From: Pelagerythrobacter sp041912895
GTDB lineage: Bacteria > Pseudomonadota > Alphaproteobacteria > Sphingomonadales > Sphingomonadaceae
DNA length: 64,000 nucleotides
Direction of reading: 5' to 3'
NCBI RefSeq assembly: GCF_041912895.1
Contig: NZ_JAYSGI010000003.1
Span: 1-64,000, forward strand
Shown: positions 26,055 through 33,729 of the stretch, one piece after another
How the letters are laid out: every line of letters begins with the position of its first letter
How positions within the stretch are numbered: the first letter of the stretch is position 1
Position numbers and translations under genes: made by a program
Notes under the pieces: model-generated
The model's database searches: none
What the model saw: the letters and a program-made list of their open reading frames with translations, nothing else
Told to the model about the DNA's origin: nothing

Positions 26055-26911
26055 GTCCGGTCCACCCATTTGCGCTCGAACTCCCAGACCTCCTCGAACC
26101 CTATAAGGCTGCAGAAATGGTTGAAATCGAACAGTTCGTTGTTGGTCGGCGCTTCCCCATTCTTGAGACGGGACAGCACATCGCGAACCGCAGCGGCGGC
26201 GGCGAGCGCGGTCATCGCGGGATATATCCCGATCGCATAGCCGAGCCGCGCGAGCTCGTCCGGCGGCGAGATGGGCGTCAGCCCGCCATGCGCCATGTTG
26301 GCGAGCAGCGGCGTATCGAACTCCGCTGTGATCGAGCGAACCTCGCCAGCGTCCGTCAGCGCCTCGGGAAACAGCACATCGGCACCGGCCTCGGCATAGG
26401 CTTCGAGCCGGCGCGCCACCCCGTCATAACCTTCCGACTGCCTGGCATCCGTACGCGCGATTACGAGAAAGCTGTCATTCCCCCGCGCATCCCCCGCAAC
26501 CCGGATTTTGCGCGCCATCTCTTCGACAGGGATCAACCGCTTGAACGGTGTGTGCCCGCACTTTTTGGGAAACTCCTGATCCTCGATCTGAATCGCCGTA
26601 ACTCCCGCCGCCTCGTAGGCGCGGACGGTGTGATGGACATTTAGCAAGCCGCCGAAGCCGGTATCAGCGTCAGCGATCACAGCGGCATTCGATGACGCCA
26701 CCAGCGTGGCCATGCGGTCCGTCATCTGTGTGACCGAGGCGATCCCGGCATCCGGCAGACCGTGGGCTGAAGCGGCTAGCCAGTAACCCGAGCCGTATAC
26801 GACATCGAACCCGATCTCGTTGGCGACGACAGCAGAAATCATGTCGTAGATGCCCGGCGCGGTGACGAACTCACCTCTAGCAATCTTTTCCTTCAGGATC
26901 GGCTTCGCCAT
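26051..26911 (-). CDS. PEP mutase/isocitrate lyase superfamily C-C lyase
   Basis: A 286-residue cytoplasmic TIM-barrel lyase. DADTGFG (81-87) supplies the Mg ligands and KKCGH (116-120) is the catalytic loop of the methylisocitrate lyase/dimethylmalate lyase/oxaloacetate hydrolase group. It would cleave a substituted malate or methylisocitrate into pyruvate or succinate plus a second product. The ATG at 26911 has GGAGGAAAGG just upstream; the in-frame ATG at 27004 does not. It is the first gene of the six-gene operon reaching 20633, divergent from iclR, with an IclR-type palindrome between them. Confidence 0.9.
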   Translation of the reverse strand: MAKPILKEKIARGEFVTAPGIYDMISAVVANEIGFDVVYGSGYWLAASAHGLPDAGIASVTQMTDRMATLVASSNAAVIADADTGFGGLLNVHHTVRAYEAAGVTAIQIEDQEFPKKCGHTPFKRLIPVEEMARKIRVAGDARGNDSFLVIARTDARQSEGYDGVARRLEAYAEAGADVLFPEALTDAGEVRSITAEFDTPLLANMAHGGLTPISPPDELARLGYAIGIYPAMTALAAAAAVRDVLSRLKNGEAPTNNELFDFNHFCSLIGFEEVWEFERKWVDRT

Positions 26912-27004
26912 GATATCCTTTCCTCCAGGCGTCGCGGCGATGCGCCCTTGATTTCGAGAAAGGGCATAAACCTTGGGATAGCGCCCCCTGCAGCGCCCTT
27001 GCAA

Positions 27005-27026
27005 AATACCTCCGCCCTGCGGATAT
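27005..27026 (+). promoter_or_regulatory. IclR-type operator candidate (lyase operon/iclR divergent promoters)
   Basis: AATACCTCCGC-CCT-GCGGATAT contains the shared TCCGC-N3-GCGGA palindrome. It sits between the divergent lyase operon (about 106 bases from its start) and the iclR gene (about 59 bases), the usual place for an autoregulated IclR-type switch. Confidence 0.63.
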
Positions 27027-27075
27027 CAAGCGGGGAAACGCCAGAAGAGATCTGCAATGGCCGGGAGATGCGAGA

Positions 27076-27876
27076 ATGAGTTCGGACAAAGGTGTGCCAA
27101 TCCGTTCGTTATCACGAGGCCTGTCGGTGCTTCAGGCGATCAACCGTGGCGGGTCGCTGACCATGACGGAGATTACTCGTGCCTGTGATCTACCCTTTCC
27201 CACCGCCACCCGCTTGATCCAGACACTTATCTACGAAGGATTGATCGAGCGCGAACCCAATAGACGGCGCTATCGGCCGACATCCCTGGTTCAGACGCTG
27301 TCGCACGGTTTCCAAGGCCACGGCCGGCTGGTGAAAGCCGCGCGTCCCCATATCGTGGAACTGACGCGCAGCGTCGCTTGGCCGATTACGCTGTCAACTC
27401 AGGTTGGACATTCGATGGTAATTCGGGATTCGACGCATTCGCTGAGCGCACTGACGTTTAATGAATATTTTCCGGGTTATGCGAGCCCGTTGCTCGAGAG
27501 CGCTGCGGGCCTCGCCTTTCTTGCTGCCATGGAAGAGCAGGATCGCGAAAATCTGCTACATTCCATGCGGATAAGCCACAATTCCGAGTGGGATCAGGCA
27601 TTGGCATTGATCGCGGAAACCGAATTGCTTGACACCATCAGGGAACAGGGCTTCGCAGAGCGCAGTTTCAATCGGTTCACACGAAACCCGGGCAAGACTT
27701 CGTCGATTGCGGCGGTCGTTTTGGACGGGGGCAGGCCTGCCGGGGCTGTTTCTCTGGCCTATTTTGCGTCTTCGATGAAAGCCGACGAGGCTATCAATCG
27801 GTTCGCACCATACCTTCAGGCTTGCGCCGCTGCAGTAAGCGATAGCTTGGGTGCAAATGACGACTCGTCGGCTTGA
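27076..27876 (+). CDS. IclR-family transcriptional regulator
   Basis: A 266-residue regulator with the IclR winged helix-turn-helix at about residues 8-70 (SLSRGLSVLQAIN, TMTEITRACDLPFPTATRLIQTL) and a GAF-like effector domain behind it (SMVIRDSTHSLSAL, FNEYFPGYASPLLESAAGLAFLA). Members bind short palindromes and respond to aromatic or organic acid effectors. It is divergent from the lyase/leuCD operon, and its stop abuts that of the isochorismatase-like gene (27876/27877). A palindrome family repeated upstream of five units makes it the likely local regulator (inference). Confidence 0.93.
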   Translation: MSSDKGVPIRSLSRGLSVLQAINRGGSLTMTEITRACDLPFPTATRLIQTLIYEGLIEREPNRRRYRPTSLVQTLSHGFQGHGRLVKAARPHIVELTRSVAWPITLSTQVGHSMVIRDSTHSLSALTFNEYFPGYASPLLESAAGLAFLAAMEEQDRENLLHSMRISHNSEWDQALALIAETELLDTIREQGFAERSFNRFTRNPGKTSSIAAVVLDGGRPAGAVSLAYFASSMKADEAINRFAPYLQACAAAVSDSLGANDDSSA

Positions 27877-28554
27877 TCAGCGCGAGGCAAGCCAATCGAA
27901 CACTTCGTCTACCGGTATCACATCGGCATATTTGAGCGAGAGATCGGTAAGATTTGCGAAGTGCGGACTCTCGTGCTTGTCGGCTGTGGTCTCGATGGGC
28001 ACGATCGTGCGGTAGCCATGGCTTAAGGCATCGACAGCCGTTGCGCGGATGCACCCGGAGGTAGACCCGCCAGTGATGACGACCGTGTCTACGCGATGAT
28101 ACGTGAGCAGGCTGGGAATGATGGTCTCGTGGAAGGCGGACGCCATTTTTTTGTCGAGCACCGTGTCCGATACGAGATCAACCTCGCAGCGCGGATCGAA
28201 CGCGTGTCGCTCCGAACCTGCACGAATATTCTGCAAAGCATCGGGGCCATCCTCGCGCGTCCCCCACACGCCGCAATCGCTCCCGTCCGCGGCATAGGCC
28301 ACGCGCGTCCAGATTACCGGCATCCCGCAGTTTCGCGCTAAGTGGGAAACCTTATTGATATACTCGATTTGCCGAGGATCGGTTTCGTAGGCGGTGCGGA
28401 ACAGGTCAGTTCGGGTATAAGCTTGTTGCACATCGACATTGATCACGGCCAATTTAGCGCCGAAACCAAACCGTGCCTTTACCGGATTGGCCATTACCTG
28501 CGCGAAATACTCGCGCGCGGTTAAATCCGAAAGTTCCATTGCTGCACCGGGCAT
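27877..28554 (-). CDS. Isochorismatase-family cysteine hydrolase
   Basis: A 225-residue amidohydrolase-like protein. The catalytic triad is visible: Asp41 in AVINVDVQQAY, a Lys at 135-136 in LDKKMASAF, and Cys168 in GGSTSGCIRATAVDA. This arrangement is shared by N-carbamoylsarcosine amidase, maleamate amidohydrolase and nicotinamidase. The ATG at 28554 is chosen because GAGG lies 8 bases upstream. It probably releases ammonia or a carbamoyl group from an amide intermediate, which would fit the hydantoinase-family genes elsewhere in the cluster. It is divergent from the dehydrogenase at 28809. Confidence 0.88.
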   Translation of the reverse strand: MPGAAMELSDLTAREYFAQVMANPVKARFGFGAKLAVINVDVQQAYTRTDLFRTAYETDPRQIEYINKVSHLARNCGMPVIWTRVAYAADGSDCGVWGTREDGPDALQNIRAGSERHAFDPRCEVDLVSDTVLDKKMASAFHETIIPSLLTYHRVDTVVITGGSTSGCIRATAVDALSHGYRTIVPIETTADKHESPHFANLTDLSLKYADVIPVDEVFDWLASR

Positions 28555-28623
28555 CTGACAATCCTCATCGCTACCCGGCAAAATTGCGATTTTTTGCTGG
28601 TACTGCCAGTCCACCTCCACGCT

Positions 28624-28642
28624 CTCTCCGCCAGCCGGAAAC
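28624..28642 (+). promoter_or_regulatory. IclR-type operator candidate (isochorismatase/dehydrogenase promoters)
   Basis: The stretch around CTCTCCGC-CAG-CCGGAAAC matches the shared motif with one mismatch in the right half (CCGGA for GCGGA). It lies in the 254-bp gap between divergent genes, about 79 bases upstream of the minus-strand start and 176 upstream of the plus-strand start. It is the weakest of the five sites. Confidence 0.45.
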
Positions 28643-28808
28643 TGCCAAAGGGCTAGTTGGCAAGTCACCCTATCTTTCCCACACGCTGGCCACGTTGACT
28701 AAGAATCCGGTGAACGGAAATGCGAATAGAATTTTTGGCGAGAACACGGACCATCCAAAAATTCCGAGACGAGCGGGATATGGGTATGAACGGGCGATCG
28801 ATAGGCTG

Positions 28809-29777
28809 ATGGCGCATATCGCAATCGTTGGATGTGGGTTTATTGGCGCATCGTGGGCCATGGTATTCGCCCGCGCTGGCTTCGATGTCGTTCTCTACGA
28901 TCAGGCGCGGGGTTCCATGGATGCCGCGATCGCACTGGTTCGCCAACACGATGGCAACGCCGCAAAACTGGTTCGCGCGGCCCGGTCGCTTGAAGAAGCG
29001 GTCACGGGTGCTCGTTATGTGCAGGAAAATTGTCCGGAAGATTTGAAGATCAAGCGGCCTTTGTATGTCCAAATGGGCGAGTACACGTCGGACGATACGA
29101 TCCTGGCGAGTTCCACATCGGGCTTTCCGGCGTCGGCTCTCGTTTCCGATCCGTCAATCAGCCACCGCTGCATCGTTGCGCACCCAATCAATCCACCGCA
29201 TTTGATCCCCTTGGTTGAGATCGTTCCATCGCCCCGAACGCATTCCGCGATCGTTACGGCGACCCAACGTCTCATGCTGCGGACGGGACAAGTGCCCATT
29301 CTGCTTCAGCGGGAAATCGACGGCTTCGTTGCCAACCGGCTTCAGAGCGCGATCCTGGCTGAAGCGTTCAAGCTCGTAGAAGATGGAGTGGCGTCGGTCG
29401 AAGATATCGACCTTGCACTGACTGAAGGCCTGGCTCCCCGCTGGTTTTTCATAGGGCCATTTGAAACGATCGACCTCAACGCGCAGGGTGGGATCACCGA
29501 CTATTGCCGCAAGCTCGGGCCGATGTACTACCGGCTGGCACAGCAGCAGGCCGAAGCGCGCACATGGTCGCGCGACCTTGTCGCCGATGTAGAGGCGCAA
29601 CGCCGCACCAAGATTCGGTCTGACGAACTGGAGCAACGCCGCCAATGGCGCGATCGATGCCTTGCCCGGATGATTGCTGCAAAGCGCGAAATCTTCGAAC
29701 TGGAGTCGTATAACGTACCGCGCTCCGCCGATGAAGCGAAGGTTCGCCCGACGACATTTAAAGCCGGTGACACATGA
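28809..29777 (+). CDS. 3-hydroxyacyl-CoA dehydrogenase-family NAD enzyme (lambda-crystallin-like)
   Basis: A 322-residue enzyme with the N-terminal NAD site IAIVGCGFIGASWAMVFARAG, the STSGFPAS segment, the catalytic-type His in VAHPINPPHLIPLVE and GFVANRLQSAILAEAF at the start of the dimer domain. The length and missing thiolase or hydratase domains point to the L-gulonate dehydrogenase/carnitine dehydrogenase/lambda-crystallin branch rather than beta-oxidation FadB. The ATG at 28809 starts directly at the NAD domain. It overlaps the next SDR gene by 4 bases (ATGA), so they form a two-gene unit. Confidence 0.88.
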   Translation: MAHIAIVGCGFIGASWAMVFARAGFDVVLYDQARGSMDAAIALVRQHDGNAAKLVRAARSLEEAVTGARYVQENCPEDLKIKRPLYVQMGEYTSDDTILASSTSGFPASALVSDPSISHRCIVAHPINPPHLIPLVEIVPSPRTHSAIVTATQRLMLRTGQVPILLQREIDGFVANRLQSAILAEAFKLVEDGVASVEDIDLALTEGLAPRWFFIGPFETIDLNAQGGITDYCRKLGPMYYRLAQQQAEARTWSRDLVADVEAQRRTKIRSDELEQRRQWRDRCLARMIAAKREIFELESYNVPRSADEAKVRPTTFKAGDT

Positions 29778-30559
29778 TCGAAGAGCGCAACGACACGGCC
29801 CTTCCGACAACACCTGACCTGAGACTCGATGGTCGCCGTGCATTGGTGACTGGCGCCGGGCGCGGGATTGGGCTGGGTGCCGCTGCCGCCCTGGCGGAAG
29901 CGGGTGCCGAAGTGACGCTCGTTGCTCGAACCGTCTCCGAGATCGAGGATGTGGCGAAACGCATTGGCGAACGCGGACAGCAAGCCACTCCAGTAGGGCT
30001 CGACATATCCGATCATTCGGCGGTCGATACCTTCTTCGCATCGAGCGAGCCGTTCCATGTCCTGCTTAACAATGCCGGCACGAACCGGCCGATGCCGATG
30101 TGGGAGGTAACCGGAGATGACTACGATGCGGTCCTCGATCTCAATCTGAAATCCTCCTACTTCGTTGCGCAGGGTTGCGCGCGGCAAATGATAGACCACG
30201 GCATCAAGGGATCGCTCATTCACATGAGCTCGCAGATGGGTCATGTCGGCGGGGCCAAGCGCTCCTTGTACTGCGCCAGCAAATGGGCTGTCGAAGGTAT
30301 GAGCAAGGCTTTCGCGCTGGATCTCGCCCCGCACGGCATTCGATCCAACACGATCGCTCCCACATTCATCGAAACGCCCATGACTAAACCATTTTTCCAA
30401 GACCGGGATTTTCGCGCAGAGGTGCTCGGCAGGATCAAGCTAGGCCGGATAGGCAAGGTAGAGGATCTGCTGGGCGCCGTCGTGTTTCTAGCGGGCGACG
30501 CATCGGGTCTTATGACCGGAGCATGCCTCAAAATCGATGGTGGCTGGACGGCAGATTGA
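29774..30559 (+). CDS. Short-chain dehydrogenase/reductase
   Basis: A 261-residue classical SDR: TGAGRGIG for NAD(P) binding, NNAG, catalytic Ser in HMSSQMG and YCASK for Tyr/Lys, and a C-terminal GACLKIDGGW typical of the gluconate-5-dehydrogenase/FabG-like group. It would oxidise or reduce a secondary alcohol or ketone. Translation is coupled to the upstream dehydrogenase gene (ATGA overlap). It is the last catabolic gene before the decayed region and integrase. Confidence 0.91.
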   Translation: MIEERNDTALPTTPDLRLDGRRALVTGAGRGIGLGAAAALAEAGAEVTLVARTVSEIEDVAKRIGERGQQATPVGLDISDHSAVDTFFASSEPFHVLLNNAGTNRPMPMWEVTGDDYDAVLDLNLKSSYFVAQGCARQMIDHGIKGSLIHMSSQMGHVGGAKRSLYCASKWAVEGMSKAFALDLAPHGIRSNTIAPTFIETPMTKPFFQDRDFRAEVLGRIKLGRIGKVEDLLGAVVFLAGDASGLMTGACLKIDGGWTAD

Positions 30560-30584
30560 GCAAATAGCTAAGCTCCACGCTTGA

Positions 30585-30830
30585 GAACGTCGCGTAAGCG
30601 ATAATGGCACCGAACTGACCAGCATGGTGATTCCGCGCTGGTCGAAGGAGCGAAGCGTCGAGTGGCACTGCATCGCGGCGGGCGAACTAGACCAAAACGG
30701 GCTCATCGAGAGCTTCAGCGCGCGGCTTAGATACGAGTTCTAGAACGAGACGATCTTCACCAGCCTCGCCCATGCGCGCCAAGAGCTGTAAGCCTGGCGG
30801 CATGACCGCAACTATTGCGGCCCCACTCGA
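30585..30830 (+). pseudogene. Remnant of an IS3-family transposase (DDE domain C-terminal part)
   Basis: Translation in the frame of position 30594 gives VSDNGTELTSM, then EWHCIAAGELDQNGLIESFSARLRYEF, a stop, NETIFTSLAHARQEL, a second stop, and AWRHDRNYCGP. This matches the conserved end of IS3-type OrfB transposases: the second Asp in DNGTE and the Glu in the QNGxxESF context. Two in-frame stops and no start show it is dead. Neither OrfA nor inverted repeats are visible. Confidence 0.8.
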
Positions 30831-31558
30831 GCCTCGGGAACAGAACCTCGGCCGATATCGGGGCCGCATCGACCGGCAAACCGTGTCGGGGGCATGCCGC
30901 CCACGCACTCGTTGCCATCACGCCCAGCGATTGGAATCAAAACGGCCCACGGCTCTACTCGTAACTGGTAGAAACTTCGGGCTAAGACCAGACGCTTTTG
31001 CAAGGAGGCGACAGCTTTCGGGCATTAGCCAGGAAGTCCGGAATGACCGGGTCCAGGGCGCATAGCAGTCATTCGCCGACGCGCATTGAGGGTCATGCCA
31101 TCTGACGAGCGCCACGGTAGCGACAGCCAGCATGCACACCAACTCGCAGACACTCTCGCTAGAGGGTTTGGATCCTCCTTCCTGAATTGCTGATCCAATG
31201 CGGTCTATGAAGCACTCGAGTCGAAGCTTTCTCGAACCTTGCTGGCCCGGGGGCGAGCAGGGAATGAAACTGCTACCCACATAGCGCTAGCTTTCTCAAG
31301 ATCTCAGTTGTCGAATTTCGACGGACCGGTTGGAACATTTCCGGCTCGCGAATGAGTGCGTTTGAGTATATTCCGGGATAGTTCAGGGTGTGCGCTTCCA
31401 AAAATACAGGAAAGATCCTGCCCTGATAAATTGAAATATGTAATATCCTAAAACGTCCTGAGGATGATATTGCTATAAAAGCCACATTTACAGAATCTAA
31501 GTTTTCGAAAGGTGTGCTATGATTTATTGGATTTCGAAGTTGTACTTGGAGGATGTGA
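30831..31558. other. Decayed, AT-richer region between the IS remnant and the excisionase-like gene
   Basis: No intact gene is visible. The minus strand of about 31070-31290 encodes a stretch (ESVCELVCMLAVATVALV) faintly like the end of IS4-type transposases, too weak to call. Base composition drops sharply between about 31270 and 31560, unlike the flanking catabolic genes, consistent with foreign or decayed DNA. Confidence 0.5.
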
Positions 31559-31789
31559 ATGCTTAGTAATGATCTAATTTGCGGGGCGCTCGCCGCCGCA
31601 ACCTATACGGGGCTGGAGCCGCGAACGATCTATCGGCTGTGTGCTCAAGATTATCTACCGTACGTCCGGCTCGGGCATCGGCTTTTCTTTCGGAAGAGCG
31701 AACTCGACCAAACGTTTGCGGGGGTGTCCCAGAAAGGCGGTGCGATCACATCCGGTTCGCAATCCTCCAGCAAAGGGGGGATGGCATGA
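31559..31789 (+). CDS. Excisionase-like helix-turn-helix protein
   Basis: A 76-residue protein with a MerR/excisionase-type winged helix: AATYTGLEPRTIYRLCAQDYLP followed by VRLGHRLFFRKSELDQ, the common 'helix-turn-helix domain 17' pattern. GGAGG lies 6 bases before the ATG. The stop TGA (31787-31789) overlaps the ATG of the integrase (31786), so the two are translationally coupled, as for integrase/excisionase pairs of genomic islands. It may direct excision or regulate the integrase. Confidence 0.82.
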   Translation: MLSNDLICGALAAATYTGLEPRTIYRLCAQDYLPYVRLGHRLFFRKSELDQTFAGVSQKGGAITSGSQSSSKGGMA

Positions 31790-32972
31790 GCATCCGAAAG
31801 CAAACTTGGGTGACTTGGGGGGTCAGCAGAAGACTGCTTGGGTGCTTGTATATTCTAACGGTAATGGAAAACGGAAACAGGAAACCTTCACCACGAAACG
31901 CGAGGCGGAGCGTCGGTGGAGTGAGGTTTCAGCCGAACTCCGTCGTGGATCACACGTCAGTCTTGCGGACTGTATAACTGTTGCCCAGGCTGGCGACCTC
32001 TGGATAGAGAGGGCAATCTCAGAAGGGTTGGAGAAATCTACCTACGAGGAACACCGCCGCGTTTTGAGGCTCCATATCGTTCCTCTCATCGGCAGCGTTA
32101 AGCTCGTTAGGCTCACTCGGGCAGATGTCGAGGATTTCAGAGATCAGCTGCTCAGTGAGCTTAGTCCCAAGAGCGCGATGCGGGTTTTCTCGTATTTCAA
32201 GATCATTATGAAACTGGCTGACGATAAGGGTCTAATTTCAACAAATGTAGCTGAAAAAGTGAAGCTGGTGACTTCGAAAAGGCACCGTCACCGCCCGGAA
32301 TTTTTCCAAATGGACGAAGTAAATGCCGCGTTGGCCGCATCATTGGAGCTTGGCCCGGCGTTCAGTGCCTTTGCTCACCTCTTCTGGCTCCACGGTTTAC
32401 GATCCTCCGAAGGACGCGGCCTAGCCTGGGAAGCGATAAATCTTGAGAAAGGGACGGTCACAATTTCACAACGGGCGGATCGATGGCGTACCATTGGGCC
32501 GCCAAAATCAGAATCCAGCTTTCGCACGATCCCGCTCACACCCAGTTGTCTTGAGGCGGTAGCGGTATTGAAGTCAAGGGCTAGACCAAGTTCCAACGAC
32601 TTCGTTTTTCCGGATGGGAAAAGACGGCCGATGACCTATTTTCAGCAAATCAGTCAGCTATATGATCCAGTAATGTTCAAGGCTGGCCTGACAAAGGAGG
32701 TCAACGGCGCGGCCAAGCATCGTCGAAGCTTGCACGCTACGAGGCATGCTACAGCTTCGATATGGATTGAGATGGGGTTCTCAGCAAAGCGCGTCCAGAA
32801 TCTTATCGGTCATTCCTCCATACAGATCACATTTGACCTCTACGGGCACCTCTTTGATCTCAAGGAAAGTGCCGCCGACATGATGCGTTCAGTGGATGAT
32901 TGGGTTCACGAAAATCGTCCTTCTGAAGATGACTGTCCGCCTGGCGAGGACGGTTCTCCCGATCGCGACTAA
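31786..32972 (+). CDS. Tyrosine recombinase (island integrase) with an apparent -1 frameshift
   Basis: The product begins MSIRKQTWVTWG at 31786, directly coupled to the excisionase-like gene. The reading frame must slip by -1 at a run of six G (31817-31822) to continue GQQKTAWVLVYSNGNGKRK and the rest of the enzyme, about 395 residues in all. The catalytic set is intact: Arg in HGLRSSEGRGL, HATRH, GHSS and the nucleophilic Tyr in FDLYGHLF. It could be a sequencing or natural frameshift that disables the gene, or a slippery site. It lies just inside a tRNA-like attachment sequence and probably integrated the island. Confidence 0.85.
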
Positions 32973-33032
32973 TCCCCAATGCAGCAAATTTGCGACATGG
33001 GGGCGCGAACGTTACTGTTTCTCGCAGTTTTC

Positions 33033-33051
33033 AACGGATGCCATATCCGTT
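33033..33051. repeat. Inverted repeat after the integrase gene
   Basis: AACGGAT and ATCCGTT form a perfect 7-bp inverted repeat around a 5-base loop, 60 bases downstream of the integrase stop and just before the tRNA-like sequence. No T-run follows, so it is more likely an arm-binding or structural site than a terminator. Confidence 0.4.
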
Positions 33052-33060
33052 CCAATGGGA

Positions 33061-33104
33061 CTCTGACTCCGTCAATTGAGGTTCAAATCCTCACGGGGCA
33101 TCCA
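33061..33104 (+). other. tRNA 3'-end-like sequence, probable attachment site (attR)
   Basis: From 33077 there is a perfect T-arm (TGAGG, TTCAAAT loop, CCTCA), a 7-base acceptor-like strand (CGGGGCA) and T-CCA at 33101-33104. No matching 5' half with D-arm and acceptor strand precedes it, so this is a 3' fragment and not a working tRNA. Integrases of this type use tRNA 3' ends, and the integrase gene ends 88 bases upstream. I read it as the right boundary of the island; the tRNA identity is not clear. Confidence 0.6.
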
Positions 33105-33154
33105 GCTTCCCCAACATTTCGAAACGATCCGCCACGCTGCGCGCGCTGCCGTCG

Positions 33155-33173
33155 TGCACGTCTGCGACGTGCA
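33155..33173. repeat. Perfect 8-bp inverted repeat between att-like site and Fur box
   Basis: TGCACGTC-TGC-GACGTGCA can form a strong hairpin with a 3-base loop. There is no T-run. It may be a relic of the terminator of the original tRNA gene or a regulator site. Confidence 0.4.
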
Positions 33174-33210
33174 AGCGGTTGACGGATGGTGAATCGCTCC
33201 ATACACCGCT

Positions 33211-33229
33211 ATTGAGAATTAATCGCAAT
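33211..33229 (+). promoter_or_regulatory. Fur-box-like iron operator
   Basis: The 19-bp sequence ATTGAGAAT-T-AATCGCAAT is a 9-1-9 palindrome with 7 of 9 matched positions. It resembles alphaproteobacterial Fur sites of the TTGCGAAT-ATTCTCAA kind. It lies 20 bases upstream of the start of an unknown gene pair, where a bound repressor would block transcription. Confidence 0.6.
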
Positions 33230-33249
33230 ATATGGCGGAGGAGATCGGT

Positions 33250-33729
33250 ATGGCGCTCGGCAGGGACAGGTTCGCGCAAGGCATCGTCATTCGGCTCTTC
33301 CGCGCATGGTCGGCGCAGACCGAGGCTGGAGCCCCAGCGATGGCGCGATTGCAGCAGATCGTCGCGCCGCTGGGCCTGCCCGACGAAAGCGCGATCGCCT
33401 GCGCCAGCCTGTTCGAACTGATCGAAAGCCACCTTGGCCGACGGCTAGAGCGCGAATGCTGTTGCAGCCCGCGCTACTCGCGTGACGAGCGCGCCTTGCT
33501 GGGCGTCATAGAGCTCGCGCCTTCCCTGGGCTCGCTCGCCGGATCGGCCACGGGCTCGCGCGCGGTGCCGCATGGGCTGCCCGGCGCGATCGTCTGGGCT
33601 TGCGTCGCGATCCGGCGCGCCTTCGGCATGTCGGAGGGCGGGAGCGAGGCCGGGCATGCCGCCGCGCCGGACGGGCAATGTCCGTTCGCCGCAGGGCCGG
33701 CGGTGAGGGAGGTCGCGCATGGCGCTTGA
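33250..33729 (+). CDS. Conserved-looking protein of unknown function, probably iron-regulated
   Basis: A 159-residue protein I do not recognise. It starts at the ATG with GGAGGAG six bases upstream (33237-33243); an ATG 18 bases earlier lacks a ribosome site. It is mostly helical with Ala, Leu and Arg, and contains a cluster of three Cys (ECCCSPRYSRDE) near residue 75 that could bind metal. There is no signal peptide or membrane span of clear quality. It overlaps the next unknown gene by 11 bases, so the two form a unit behind a Fur-like operator, which suggests a role in the iron-limitation response (inference). Confidence 0.72.
   Translation: MALGRDRFAQGIVIRLFRAWSAQTEAGAPAMARLQQIVAPLGLPDESAIACASLFELIESHLGRRLERECCCSPRYSRDERALLGVIELAPSLGSLAGSATGSRAVPHGLPGAIVWACVAIRRAFGMSEGGSEAGHAAAPDGQCPFAAGPAVREVAHGA

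Noticed and set aside
31070..31290. Minus-strand remnant of an IS4-type transposase
   Set aside because: The resemblance is limited to a short hydrophobic stretch and could be chance.
33061..33104. A complete tRNA gene at the island boundary
   Set aside because: No D-arm or 5' acceptor strand complementary to CGGGGCA could be found upstream.
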